Part shown: positions 41,885-51,646 of the stretch, piece after piece
How positions within the stretch are numbered: position 1 is the first letter of the stretch
Layout of the letters: each line of letters begins with the position of its first letter
NCBI GenBank assembly: GCA_002007465.1
Contig: LNAC01000680.1
Coordinates: 485,957 to 549,956 of the forward strand
DNA: 64,000 nucleotides
Direction: 5' to 3'
Source of the DNA: Ailurus styani
Taxonomy: Eukaryota > Chordata > Mammalia > Carnivora > Ailuridae
Notes under the pieces: model-generated
The model's database searches: none
Seen by the model: the letters and a program-made list of their open reading frames with translations, nothing else
What the model was told of the DNA's origin: nothing
Translations under genes and position numbers: made by a program

Positions 41885-42120
41885 GCAAGGAATTTAAAAA
41901 GAATTAGTCAGGAGGAGGTGACAGGCCCATTCTGAAGCAAGATGAATGGGTTTCAGTTGGCGAAAATGATTCTAATTTATAATCTGCTTCTCGCTGCCGC
42001 TCGCCAATTAATTCTCTATAGATACATAAATAGGCCGCGTGTTTGCTTTGCTTCAAACGTAATAAACATTACACTCTGTCCTCTTCTTTTGTGCCGGTTC
42101 CTGTCGCGGCATTAGTTCCC
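41885..42120. promoter_or_regulatory. Strong candidate conserved non-coding element
   Basis: About 230 bp of repeat-free sequence with high AT content beside GC-rich flanks: 'gaatttaaaaagaattagtc', 'tgattctaatttataatctgc', 'ctcgccaattaattctctat', 'acataaataggccgcgtg' and 'acgtaataaacattac'. It has at least four ATTA/TAAT cores plus retained CpGs in an AT-rich context, which is unusual unless selected. Enhancer role inferred. Confidence 0.45.
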
Positions 42121-42695
42121 ACAGCTAATTCCTCACACCTGTCTCTGCCACTCAGGGGAGCGGGCTGAACGGGGAGGAGATAAATGACAGAGCCAGAAGC
42201 TGCAGGCGCAGGGCCGGGCTCCCTGCTTGCAGGGGAGAGGCCCCGGGCAGGCAGGCAGGGAGGGAGAGGAGCCCTCAGTCTCCTCTTGAGACTCCCATGT
42301 CCCAAACTTCGGGACTCTCCTTTCCATGACCCTGACGGAGGGAGGGAGGCAGAGAGAAGCAGCCATCGCTCCCTTCTGTCCCCCTCCCTGTCACCACCCT
42401 CCCCCCCCTACGAGGCTCCAAACCCCCAGGTTCCCTGATTCTTCCAGGCCTTCCCCTGCTCCTGGCTCTTGCGCTTCCTTCTGCCCAGAAGCTTCTTTCC
42501 CTGACCAGCTGCCTCCTTTGTGTCCTTATTCATACCCCTTACCCAGCAGTGAGATCTTTTCCTGAACCCCCCTTTCTAAAAGGGGAACCCCCTCTTCAAC
42601 ACCCCCCGTGACCCTTTCCTGCTTGAAACTCTCCCCGGCACGATCACCATCCGACATACTATGTATTGTACTCATTTGATTTGTTGGTTCCCCCT

Positions 42696-42742
42696 CTTGC
42701 TGTGTCTCTCTCTGTCAAATAAATAAATAAAACCTAAAAAAA
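42696..42742 (+). mobile_element. Can-SINE 3' fragment
   Basis: Only the last part, 'tctctctctgtcaaataaataaataaaacc' plus A tail, is present: a 5'-truncated or decayed SINE. Confidence 0.75.
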
Positions 42743-43260
42743 GGTAAAATAAAAATAATAAAAAGGAAAGAAAGGGCATTTAGGGAGGAGGGAGGTGACA
42801 GGGAGAAGACTCCCTCTGAGCACAGGACATGGGAGATGGAACCTGAACCCTGGGTGGGAGAGGACCAATAACCAGGGCTGGGGCCGGGGCCTCTCAAATA
42901 GGGGAAAAGAAAGGGGTCAAAGCCTGGAGGTGGGAGGGCAGCTTCCAGGCAGAGGTAAGCCGACTCTGGAGGAAGACCGCAGGGAAGCCCCGATTTGTAG
43001 TGTTTGCCAGTTTTCATGGTGTAAATACTCTGGACATGGCCGATCTCAAGGGCTTGCAAAACTGTTGCAAAATTCCTGAAAAACCTAACAATTGGCTTTG
43101 ATGAGCCAGCACAAGCCAGCTCCAGCCCATCACTGTTTCAGGTGTCAATATGGAAGCTGGCCAGGCAGCATCCATATGGGAGAAGAGCAAGAAATGGCTT
43201 GAAACGGTATGTGTGCCACAGAGAATTCTGGAATCTAATAACAGAAGGGCCCTCAGCCAT
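42743..43260. other. Intergenic stretch, nothing recognised
   Basis: A-rich start (42742-42775), then unique sequence without exon signals. Confidence 0.5.
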
Positions 43261-43264
43261 TGTG

Positions 43265-43360
43265 AAATTATCCCCTGCCACTCCTCCTTTATTTTACGGA
43301 ATAGGAAACCAAGGCCAAGAGAGAGACGAGGACTTGCCCCAAAACATAAAGTGTCTTGGG
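43265..43360 (-). repeat. MIR-like fragment, reverse
   Basis: 'tttattttacggaataggaaaccaaggccaagagag' and 'aggacttgccccaaaac' fit a diverged reverse core. Confidence 0.45.
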
Positions 43361-44736
43361 GCCAGAGCCAGGGCTAGGAAGAGATCTTAGACTTCGCAGG
43401 GTAACCAGCTCCCTCTCCCTGCTTCTTACAGGGTCATGATCCACGACAGCCCCATCAGGCCTGATAGGGCAGGATTCCACCATCCACGCGGGGCAGGAAG
43501 AAAGCAACTCCAGGTCCAATAGAGTGCGGAGGTGGGAGGGCCTATGCCATCTGATGGGGCAATGCTTACACTGGGTTTTGAGGGATAAATAGGAGTTTTC
43601 CAGCAAAACAAAGAGATATCCAAGGAGCAGCTGTGGCATTATAACAGCTCTGAGTGTGATAAGAAAATAAAAGCCCCTGACATTATCGGGGTGTAAGGTG
43701 CAAAAGGAGGGAGCAAGAGATGAAGCTGGAGAGGCAATGCCCTGCCCCTTATACTGAAGCAGTCATGGGGGGTTTTCAGGCCACTGCAGAGAAGCTATCT
43801 TTTAGATGGGTTCCCTTGTCTTCTCAGAAACAGGTGAGTGAGATGCTATGCCAAGGTCCGTTTCCTCATGGAAGAGGGCCCGCAGGTGAGAAATGACTCA
43901 GGTTCTCCAGCTTCTGGGCCTTTCCCTACTGGTGCCTCGCCAGCCAGTCACCCCACAGCCCCCTGCTGGTCCCCTTTCCCCTCCCGCTGGCTGCTCTTCT
44001 CCAGGCCAGGAATAGAACCTCACATCTGACAATCCTCAGCGGTGTTTAAATTTAATGGGCCTTCCTGCTTTTTTTCCTCCTCAGCACCTGGGCTGGGCGC
44101 CCTGCAGCCGCCCTGGGGAGAGGCAGGTGAATAATTCAGGGAAAGGCAGTGTTTGAAGTGTCTTGGAGGGAGGGGATGTGTGTGGTGGGGCTGTCTCACC
44201 CTCCCACCCCAGGGAAGGGGGTTCAGGAGGGATGGTGTAGGTGCTCAGGCCCTGTTCTACCCTCAGTGCATCTTTAGGGCCTTTCAGGAAAGCTCAGGGG
44301 AGCCCTATGTCCCTCTCCTCACAGCCACCTGCAGTGAGAGGCCGCAGGGCTGCGGAGGCTTCGTGGGGCTTCCTGGGGCTGACGGGAAGGGAGAAGAAAG
44401 AGAGGCGTGCCTTTCCCAGTGGGCTGCCCAGGCTTTAGATGTGGGGGGCGGGACAGAGTGTGGTGGGGGAGGCAGAAAGTGGGGGCTTAGTCCCAGGCTG
44501 AGGTGCCAAGAGCAGGTGAGGGAGTTGGGGGCGCTGTCAGGGAGGGAGGGGCAGCGGGATAACTCCTGTGAACGGGGCTCGGGGGGGCCTGGGGCTGTGT
44601 CTGCAGTCTTCCTCCGCCGGCTGTAGCTTGGGTCCTGGCCCAGAAGTTCCGGAGGTTCTGGGCTCCTTCTTCCACCTCAGCCCACAGCCCTCCCACCACA
44701 AACAGAGCAGCCTTCCAGTGGTCTGTCTTTGGCACC
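43361..44736. other. Intergenic stretch, nothing recognised
   Basis: Unique sequence. A partial CTCF-like match is at 43957-43970 (minus orientation). No gene-like structure. Confidence 0.5.
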
Positions 44737-44795
44737 TTTCCAGTCATTTCCCTCCCTCCCTTCCTTCTTCCCCCCCTTCCTTCCTCCTTCCCTCC
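44737..44795. repeat. Pyrimidine-rich (CCTT)n-like low complexity
   Basis: Runs of CCCT/CCTT units ('cttccttcctccttccctccc'). Confidence 0.85.
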
Positions 44796-44900
44796 CTCAT
44801 TAATTCAACAAGTATTTATTGAGCACCTACTCTGTTCAGTACCCACGGGATACAGCAGTGAACGAAACAGACTCCGTCCTGAACTCGGGGAGCTCTGTTC
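44796..44900. repeat. Ancient mammal-wide repeat, terminal part
   Basis: 'caagtatttattgagcacctactctgttcagtaccc' then 'atacagcagtgaacgaaacagac'. The same block recurs at 54335 and 63355. It belongs to an L2/MIR-age family I cannot name exactly. Confidence 0.55.
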
Positions 44901-45054
44901 CATCCTGGTGCCCACTCCCTGGAGTAGAAAGGGAAAAGAGGGGAGAGGGGAGTGGGACCCCAGGCTCTAATCCCTGGTCTGGCCCCAACTTGTTCTGAGT
45001 CCTCTGGTTAGTCACTCCCCCCCCCCAACCTGGGGTTTAGGGAGCTGGAGCTTG

Positions 45055-45265
45055 GGGCTGATAATCCCACTTTGCCGACTTGCTGTTATTAATTACAGCA
45101 AACGCTTCTTATGAGTATCTTACACGGATCCGCTCCGCAGGCTTCACCCAGCCCCTGACATAGGCGACTAGGACAGTGGGACGTGGGGAGGTGAAGTCAC
45201 TTGCCGCTGGTGAGGGGTGGGGGACGGGATTTGAACCCAGACAACCTGGCTGTGCAGTGAATGCG
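45055..45265 (-). repeat. MIR element, reverse
   Basis: 'tgaagtcacttgccgctggtgagg' and 'cgggatttgaacccagacaac' follow the reverse MIR order, with a diverged left half. Confidence 0.6.
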
Positions 45266-45671
45266 GCGAGGTGTCTAAACAGGTGGCTGGGGCCAGGCGG
45301 CATGTGGCAGGTGTGGGCCCCCGCCCCCCTCCGTGAGTTGGCTCCCCCCCCCCGCGCCTGGCGGGGGTTGGTGGGGGGAAGTCAGCACGGCAGAGGCGTG
45401 GAATGCGGGGAGCTCCTCCAGGGGCGCGGGGCCCTCCAACCCCCTCCTGGTCCCCGGCCCTTCCCGGGAGGAACCGGGGTGCGTCCTGACTGCCCCCCCC
45501 ACGTCCCCCCGCGGGCAGGCGGCCCCAGTCCCCGCGCTGACATTTCTTTGGTTGTTCATGTCACGGCCCTTCAGTCTGCGCAGTTTTACAAATGTGCTGC
45601 CGAGATGAAAGACGCCGGGAACAGCGACTGGAGAGCAAGTTCGGAAAAGCTTTTAACTTCCAGCTCCCACA

Positions 45672-46084
45672 GACAAAGGGGAGGAGGAGGAGGGAGGGAG
45701 AAGAGGGGAGAACAGAGGGAGCAGAGTAGAAGGATAGAGCGGGGAAAGGGGAAGGAAAGAGGGAGGGAGGCAAGGAGGGAGGACAGGGAGGGAGGGAAAA
45801 AGGGAAGGGAAGGAAGGGAGGGAGGGGGAGGGGATGTGGGGGGAAGGGAAAGAAAGAGGGGAGGGAAAGGAGGAGGGAGGAGGGAGGGAAGGGATGAGGG
45901 AGGGAAGGGATGAGGGAGGGAAGGAAGGGTGGGGAGAAGAAGGTTGAAAGGGAGAGGGGAGGGGAGGAGAGAGCAGGAGGGAAGGGAGAGGGAGGATGAG
46001 GACAGAGAGAGCTCCAGGAGGCCGGGGGGTGGGGCAGGGGCAGAGGTGACCAGACAAAGGAGAGGGATTGGGAAAGACACACAG
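45672..46084 (+). repeat. Long polypurine (GGGA/GGAA)n tract
   Basis: About 400 bp almost exclusively A and G on the + strand, built of GGGAGGGA, GGAAGGGA and GGGGA blocks. Mirror-symmetric purine runs of this length can form triplex (H-DNA). The long Ser/Leu/Pro-rich reverse frames are artefacts. Confidence 0.95.
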
Positions 46085-46268
46085 AGAGCCTAGGTTAGGG
46101 GGAGAGAAGGGGAGAGAGACGGAGAGGGAGGGAGGGAGAGAAGGGGAGAGAGACGGAGAGGGAGGGAGGGAGAGAGAGGGAGAGAGCCGGAGAGGGAGGG
46201 AGGGAGAGAGAGGGAGAGAGCCGGAGAGGGAGGGAGGGAGAGAGAGGGAGAGAGCCGGAGAGGGGAAA
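46085..46268 (+). repeat. 34-bp minisatellite in polypurine context, five units
   Basis: The anchor CGG(A/G) recurs at exactly 34-bp spacing: ACGG at 46119 and 46153, then CCGG at 46187, 46221 and 46255. Units read about 'gagagggagggagggagaga' plus 'gagggagagagccg'. The first two units share ACGG and the last three CCGG, so the array expanded in steps. Confidence 0.93.
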
Positions 46269-46342
46269 GACAGCCAGAGAGAAGACTAGAGGAACAGATA
46301 GAGACAAAAGAGGAGACAGAGATAATAAGTCAGGAAGACCCA

Positions 46343-46548
46343 TGGGCGCCTGGGTGGCTCAGTGGGTTAAAGCCTCTGCTTTCGGCTCAGGTCATGATCT
46401 CAGCGTCCTGGGATCGAGGCCGGCGTCGGGCTCTCTGCTCAGCAGGGAGCCTGCTTCCTCCTCTCCCTGTCTCTCTGCCTGCCTCTCTGCCTCCTTGTGA
46501 TCTCTCTCCCTTTGTGAAATAAATAAATAAAATCTTAAAAAAAAAAAA
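46343..46548 (+). mobile_element. Can-SINE (SINEC), full length with 16-bp target-site duplication
   Basis: A full copy from 'tgggcgcctgggtggctcag' to 'aataaataaaatctt' plus an A tail. AAGTCAGGAAGACCCA is repeated at 46327-46342 and 46549-46564. Among the best preserved copies here. Confidence 0.96.
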
Positions 46549-46844
46549 AAGTCAGGAAGACCCAGAAACGAAGGCTGAAGGAGAGAAGGAGGCAGAGGCA
46601 GGGGTGGAGGTTGTTGGGAAGGGGAGACAGTGGCCAGTGGTACACGGACTGAGGTGAGGACAGAGAAGTGAGGCTGGTGAGCAAGTGTAGCCCAGGAGAG
46701 AAGAGGGAGGGGGACCCGCAGGGCCTGGAGCTTACAGCAGCCTGTTCCCCTTCCCCCTGGTCCCTCCCCCCACACACCCCTGCACCTGTTCCAACTCTCC
46801 AGGTGCACTGGGGCAGGCCCTGCTCTTAAGGAGGTCAGACTATG

Positions 46845-47040
46845 CCAGTGACTCTCAACTGGGAGGGATTTTGCCCCCAGGGGACAATCGGCAATGCTGG
46901 GCACCTTTCTGGTAGTCAGGAGGAGGAGGGGGGCACCCTACTGGGATCTAGTGAGGAGGGGCCAGAGACGCCACTAACCTTCCTCCAGGCTGGACAGCCC
47001 CCACAACAAAGCATTGTTCCGACCCCCAGTGTTAAGAACA
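46845..47040 (+). repeat. MER20 (hAT-Charlie DNA transposon)
   Basis: 'gtgactctcaactgggaggg', 'ttttgcccccaggggacaatcgg', 'gacagcccccacaacaaagc' and a final 'gtgttaagaacagcg' follow MER20 from one terminal repeat to the other. Non-autonomous, no transposase frame. Confidence 0.75.
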
Positions 47041-47094
47041 GCGCCAGCCAGTTCGGGGCAGGCCCCCGTCCCAGGTCCCAGCCCGCCTCCTCTG

Positions 47095-47290
47095 GACCCC
47101 GGCTCTGCCACAAAGAACTTGGGTGACCCTGGGCGACTTCTGTAGTTTCCCTGTGCCTTGGTTTCCCCAACCATACATTTCTAAGTTGGTTGCCATGAGA
47201 ATCAAATGCAGTCGTCAGTGTGAAGCACTTGGCCCTGGCCCAACACGTGATGTGTGCTCCCTAGACGCCAACTACTGCTATTGTGGGCTC
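47095..47290 (+). repeat. MIR element
   Basis: 'ggctctgccacaaagaac', 'cctgtgccttggtttcccc' and 'atgagaatcaaatgc' in MIR order. Confidence 0.55.
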
Positions 47291-47464
47291 CTCTGATCTG
47301 CGCAGCAACGCTGAGGAGGTGACCTGCCCCATGTCACCCAGCCTGCGTGGGCCACCGCCGCTCTCAGGCCAGGGCTGCCTCTGTCACCCTACCCAGGCTC
47401 TTGCCGCCCCTGTCGCACTGCAGTGGAAGGCCCCGCTCACCTTCTCCCAGCCCAGGGTGCAGCC

Positions 47465-47680
47465 CAGAGCACATCAACCTGACCTTGCCACTTGTCGGCT
47501 GTGTGACCTCAATGTCTCAACAGCTTATGCCTCAGTTTCCTCCTTTGGAAAAGAGGGCTCGTATTAGGACCGGTTGTGAGAACTTAAAAGGCCCACAGCC
47601 AGGGCTCAGTCATCCCTGACGGGGACCTCGGTGCGTGCTGGAGCCTAGCACAGTGCCTGGCACGGAGTGGCCTGAGACTG
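47465..47680 (+). repeat. MIR element
   Basis: 'gccacttgtcggctgtgtgac', 'gcctcagtttcctcctttgg' and 'tagcacagtgcctggcacgg' in MIR order. Confidence 0.65.
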
Positions 47681-47814
47681 GCGGAGGAAGGAGGAATTGG
47701 AGAGGATGGTGGGAGTCTGAGCAGAGGAGTCGCTGAGAGAGGAAAAGCAGAGGGAGGTCTGATAGAGTCACTGGGAGAAGAGAGGAGAGAGATCAGAGGA
47801 AAGATGCGTGAGTA

Positions 47815-47865
47815 GTTCATCCAACAAACATTTATTGAGCACCTACTGTATGTCTGCAGATGTGA
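47815..47865. repeat. MIR/L2-type tail fragment
   Basis: 'caacaaacatttattgagcacctactgtatg', an isolated remnant. Confidence 0.5.
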
Positions 47866-49075
47866 AAGCAAGTGTCCTACCCGAACCACCTGTGGAGGAT
47901 TAAGTAGGGAAGGGGGGGCAGGGAGGGAGGGGAGCTGGAGCAAAGGGCCAAAGAAAGTGAGTCGGAGGGGAGAGAGAACAGAAAGTGAGGAGAAGTCTCT
48001 GGAAGGGTCTCCGAAGTGTGGAGGCTAAGAAGAGAGAGGAGAGGGGAGGAGAGAGCCCCAGCGAAGGAGGGCCAAACAAAGCAGGGCTGGGAGAGATCAA
48101 TGAAGGGGAATAAGCGGAGAGAGGGAGGGAACGGGCTGGCAGGATGGAGAATAAATCTCAAAATAAATAAAAGTATGATGGAGTTTAGAGGGAGGGGCGG
48201 CCAGGAGGGAGAGGAGTCCAGTCAGCAGGGAGGAGGCGAGGAGAGGGACAGGGCAAGGGGCCGGAGATGAAAATTAGAGAAGGGAGGAGGACGAGAGCAG
48301 GATGGGAGTGAGATAGAGCCTGGGCCCGGGGACCCACTGGGGCCTTGGCAGGTCCTGCTCCCTCTTTGCCCTGAACTTCACCGGCTGATCAGACATCGGT
48401 CTGTGTCTGGGAGGTGACAACAGGGCAGGACAGAGATTGAGGGTGGCGGTGTCCCCTGTTACCCCGTACCTGCCTATCTGATGGCTCTCGGGTGACCCCC
48501 AACCCAAGACAAGGGGTGGTGGATCCATGGAAGTCGCTAGTCCTAGCCTACTTCGTACTGAACAACCTCATGCTGAGAACTGAGCGCTGGGCAGGGGTTG
48601 GTGTCCCCACTTAGGCTGCGCCTGAGTGAGGTGGGACTGAAGAGGAAGCCCCTGTAGCCAGGAGAAAGAAGCTGGGCGGGGCGGGGAAAGACCTCTGGCA
48701 GCGGCAGCTTGAGTTTCAAGAGAATGGGAAACGGGGCCTGCTCGGTGTTTCAGGGCAGTGGGGACGGTGGGGTGGTTACTGGGAGGCTCTGGGGGCCAAG
48801 GCAGCGCTAAACTTAGGATAGGGCTGTCTTGCCTGCTTACTTCGTCACTTGCAGGGATGTCCATCACCCGCCCCCCACCACCCCAGGAGGAAAAGGCTCA
48901 GTTCTCTGCCTGGGACACCTGACCTAGCACCCCCCTGGGGTCTGGACCCCGGCCTCTGTCCACCGCAAAGCGCCGTGACTGCATCTGAAACTGGCGGCTG
49001 TGTGCAGGGGCCTTTCCGGGCGGCCAGCCAGGGCGGCCCCTGGAGAAGCCTGTCCACACCCTCCCTCCCCTGCGC
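47866..49075. other. Purine-rich then unique flank of the downstream CpG island
   Basis: The 47900-48300 part is AG-rich low complexity on the + strand. 48300-49075 is unique with rising GC. No exon recognised. Confidence 0.5.
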
Positions 49076-49341
49076 CCCCTCTCCTCTGCAGCCCGGCTCC
49101 CAGAGGAGTGGCAGGGAAATGGGGGAACCCAGGACGCGGGAAAGTCAGGTGAGGGGGGAGGGTCGGGTCTCGAAGCGGGACCTCCGGGGAGCTGCCAGGC
49201 GGGGAGGGAGATGGTCCCCCTCCTGGGGGCGCTCCTTTCTCACGGATCTGGCGCCGAAGGAAGGAGGGGCGCCGCCTCCTCCCCCCCCACCCCGGGGTTT
49301 CCCGGGTCTGGGCCGCCCGGGGCACTGGCGAGGCCGGCCCC

Positions 49342-50009
49342 NNNNNNNNNNNNNNNNNNNNNNNNNNNNNNNNNNNNNNNNNNNNNNNNNNNNNNNNNNN
49401 NNNNNNNNNNNNNNNNNNNNNNNNNNNNNNNNNNNNNNNNNNNNNNNNNNNNNNNNNNNNNNNNNNNNNNNNNNNNNNNNNNNNNNNNNNNNNNNNNNNN
49501 NNNNNNNNNNNNNNNNNNNNNNNNNNNNNNNNNNNNNNNNNNNNNNNNNNNNNNNNNNNNNNNNNNNNNNNNNNNNNNNNNNNNNNNNNNNNNNNNNNNN
49601 NNNNNNNNNNNNNNNNNNNNNNNNNNNNNNNNNNNNNNNNNNNNNNNNNNNNNNNNNNNNNNNNNNNNNNNNNNNNNNNNNNNNNNNNNNNNNNNNNNNN
49701 NNNNNNNNNNNNNNNNNNNNNNNNNNNNNNNNNNNNNNNNNNNNNNNNNNNNNNNNNNNNNNNNNNNNNNNNNNNNNNNNNNNNNNNNNNNNNNNNNNNN
49801 NNNNNNNNNNNNNNNNNNNNNNNNNNNNNNNNNNNNNNNNNNNNNNNNNNNNNNNNNNNNNNNNNNNNNNNNNNNNNNNNNNNNNNNNNNNNNNNNNNNN
49901 NNNNNNNNNNNNNNNNNNNNNNNNNNNNNNNNNNNNNNNNNNNNNNNNNNNNNNNNNNNNNNNNNNNNNNNNNNNNNNNNNNNNNNNNNNNNNNNNNNNN
50001 NNNNNNNNN
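49342..50009. other. Assembly gap (668 N) within CpG island
   Basis: Unresolved bases in extreme GC content. The transcription start and part of the first exon may be hidden here. Confidence 0.99.
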
Positions 50010-50221
50010 GAAATACCGCACGGCGCGAGCGCGAGCGCGCGGTGTGTGTGTGCGAGGTCGTGCCGCGGCCGGGGGCACCCAGAGGCAGACTCGAGGCGCG
50101 GCGACACGCACGGCTGCGGCCACTTCGTGGGGAGCGGGGAGCTGGCCCACGGGGACCCCCGCCGGCCCCGCCAGCGCGACCCTGCCGCCCTCGGACCGTC
50201 GGAGCGGCCGGCGGACCCGCG
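50010..50221 (+). other. CDH22: Probable non-coding first exon of CDH22, visible 3' part
   Basis: The GC-rich segment after the gap ends at GACCCGCG|GTGAGCGAGG, a strong GT donor at 50222. No in-frame start leads into a signal peptide, and 5' non-coding exons are normal for type II cadherins. The left boundary is the gap edge, not a real exon end. An alternative is an unrelated CpG-island transcript. Confidence 0.4.
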
Positions 50222-50580
50222 GTGAGCGAGGGGCCGCGCTGCCCTCTTGCCTAGGACCGGGCTCCGGGAGCACTGCCCCCTCCGTGGGCGAAGGATCAGG
50301 CCCGACGGCCTCACGTCCAAAGGGAGAGCCACTCGGGCCCGACCCGCGGGGGCCGGGGCGCCGAAGGGGTAGTTGTGGATTTCGCGGGCGCGCTCGGTGC
50401 CCGGCGCTGGGCACGGCCGGGACTCGTCTCTCTAGCGCCTCGAGACTTGACCCCCCTTCTCCCTCTCCTCTGGCACTGTCAGGTCCCTGCCCCGGCTGGG
50501 GCGCGGCTGGAGACCTCCAGGCCGGGCTGCGGCGGGAGGAGCTCACCCGGAGTCCCCCGAGGTCTCCCCGAGCTGCAGGG

Positions 50581-50594
50581 GCACCCCCTGGTGG
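50581..50594 (-). promoter_or_regulatory. CTCF-like site, reverse orientation
   Basis: The reverse strand reads CCACCAGGGGGTGC, 13 of 14 matches to the CTCF core. It sits at the downstream edge of the CpG island and faces the forward site at 12907-12920. Confidence 0.4.
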
Positions 50595-50750
50595 CGGGCA
50601 GAGCCGCCGCCGCCTGAAGCCGCCCCAAGGCTTCGGACACTCGTGCTTCTGGGAGGGTTCCTTCTTCGCAGACGGCCTCAAGGGCCGGGCCAGAGGTTGC
50701 GCAGGCCCACTCCGGTTTCTTTGGCTCTGATTCCAGCTCTCTCCGGGTCC

Positions 50751-51529
50751 CTGAGGCTGGCCAAGGTACACAGCACAGGCCGAGGCCCATTTGAGAGCTT
50801 TGCATGCTACCCGCCCTCCATCGGGCCCTTTAACGGGGTTCTGGATCTTATCCTTTTCCTCCTCTAGTCCGAGTCCCTGCCCGATACCACCATCACCATG
50901 GCCTTGGAACCCAGAGGCTCCTCTCTAACCACCGTGCCCCTCTGTTCCTCATTGGTACCCCCGATACTTGCCCATCAGTGTCGCCACTCCAACTTACCCC
51001 ATGCTACAGCCCTTTTAGGAATTTGGCCTCTACACTTATGAGGACATCCTTTGGTCTTTGCTCACCTGTGACCGTATCTCTTCTGCTCATCTTCCATCGG
51101 CCTGCCCCAGTTTCTCTCTGTAGCGGTCACCTGCCGCCAGCCCCCTGCCTGCGCTAGCCACCTCTCCACTCCACCCCTACTCTCCCTTCCCAGTGTCTGG
51201 GACGCGCCTCTTCCACGCCTCCGGGCAGGTCAGGCCATTGTCAACACTTAGACACTGCTTCCTGAGGGTTTCTATGTGCCCTTCTGGGACCACCCCTGCC
51301 AGCGTCTCTGGGGAAGGTGCTTTGCAAAGCCAGCCAGGTCTCTGCCAGCCAAGGGCCAGCTGCCCCTCCTGCAGGGCTCTCTCAGACGGCTCCTGCAGAC
51401 AAGAAACCCCTTCCCTCCCCTGTTCCTCACTGCAACCACCTGGGCTTCCCTCCTTCCCATTTCAAAGTATGGCAAACCGAGGCCTGGGTCACACAGTAAG
51501 CTCCTTCTGGAGCCAGAATGGGGGCCCAG
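50751..51529. other. Intronic/intergenic stretch, faint MIR remnant
   Basis: Pyrimidine-rich unique sequence. 'ccatttcaaagtatggcaaaccgagg' and 'gtcacacagtaagctcc' at 51455-51510 look like a reverse MIR remnant into which the next SINE inserted. Confidence 0.5.
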
Positions 51530-51645
51530 GGGCGCCTGGGTGGCTCAGTGGGTTAAAGCCTCTGCTTTCGGCTCAGGTCATGATCTCAGCGTCCTGGGAT
51601 CGAGGCCCACATCGGGCTCCCTGCTCAGCGGGGAGCCTGCTTCCT
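51530..51645 (+). mobile_element. Can-SINE (SINEC), cut off by an N
   Basis: Starts normally ('ggcgcctgggtggctcagtg') and reads through 'gggagcctgcttcct', then stops at the N at 51646. The CT-rich body, A tail and 3' target-site duplication are missing, so sequence has been lost at this junction. Confidence 0.93.
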
Positions 51646-51646
51646 N

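Larger units (their letters stand above)
49076..50750 (+). promoter_or_regulatory. CDH22: Large CpG island, probable CDH22 promoter (gap inside)
   Basis: Extremely GC- and CpG-rich sequence flanks the 668-base gap on both sides, including 'cgcgagcgcgagcgcgcgg' at 50023 and many GC boxes. It lies about 37 kb past the end of SLC35C2. In human the next gene in this direction and on the same strand is CDH22 (a type II cadherin), at a distance I recall as about 37 kb. The gene name is therefore inferred from synteny; no cadherin codons are in view. Confidence 0.55.

Noticed and set aside
46098..46268. CRISPR-like regularly spaced repeats
   Set aside because: The 34-bp spacing is a head-to-tail minisatellite with no distinct spacers, in a mammalian genome.
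45561..46343. Ser/Leu/Pro- and Arg/Glu/Gly-rich frames
   Set aside because: Low-complexity translation of the polypurine tract and 34-bp minisatellite.
48849..50771. Frames of 347-615 codons over the CpG island
   Set aside because: They consist mostly of the 668-base gap; the flanks are GC-rich promoter sequence translated on both strands.
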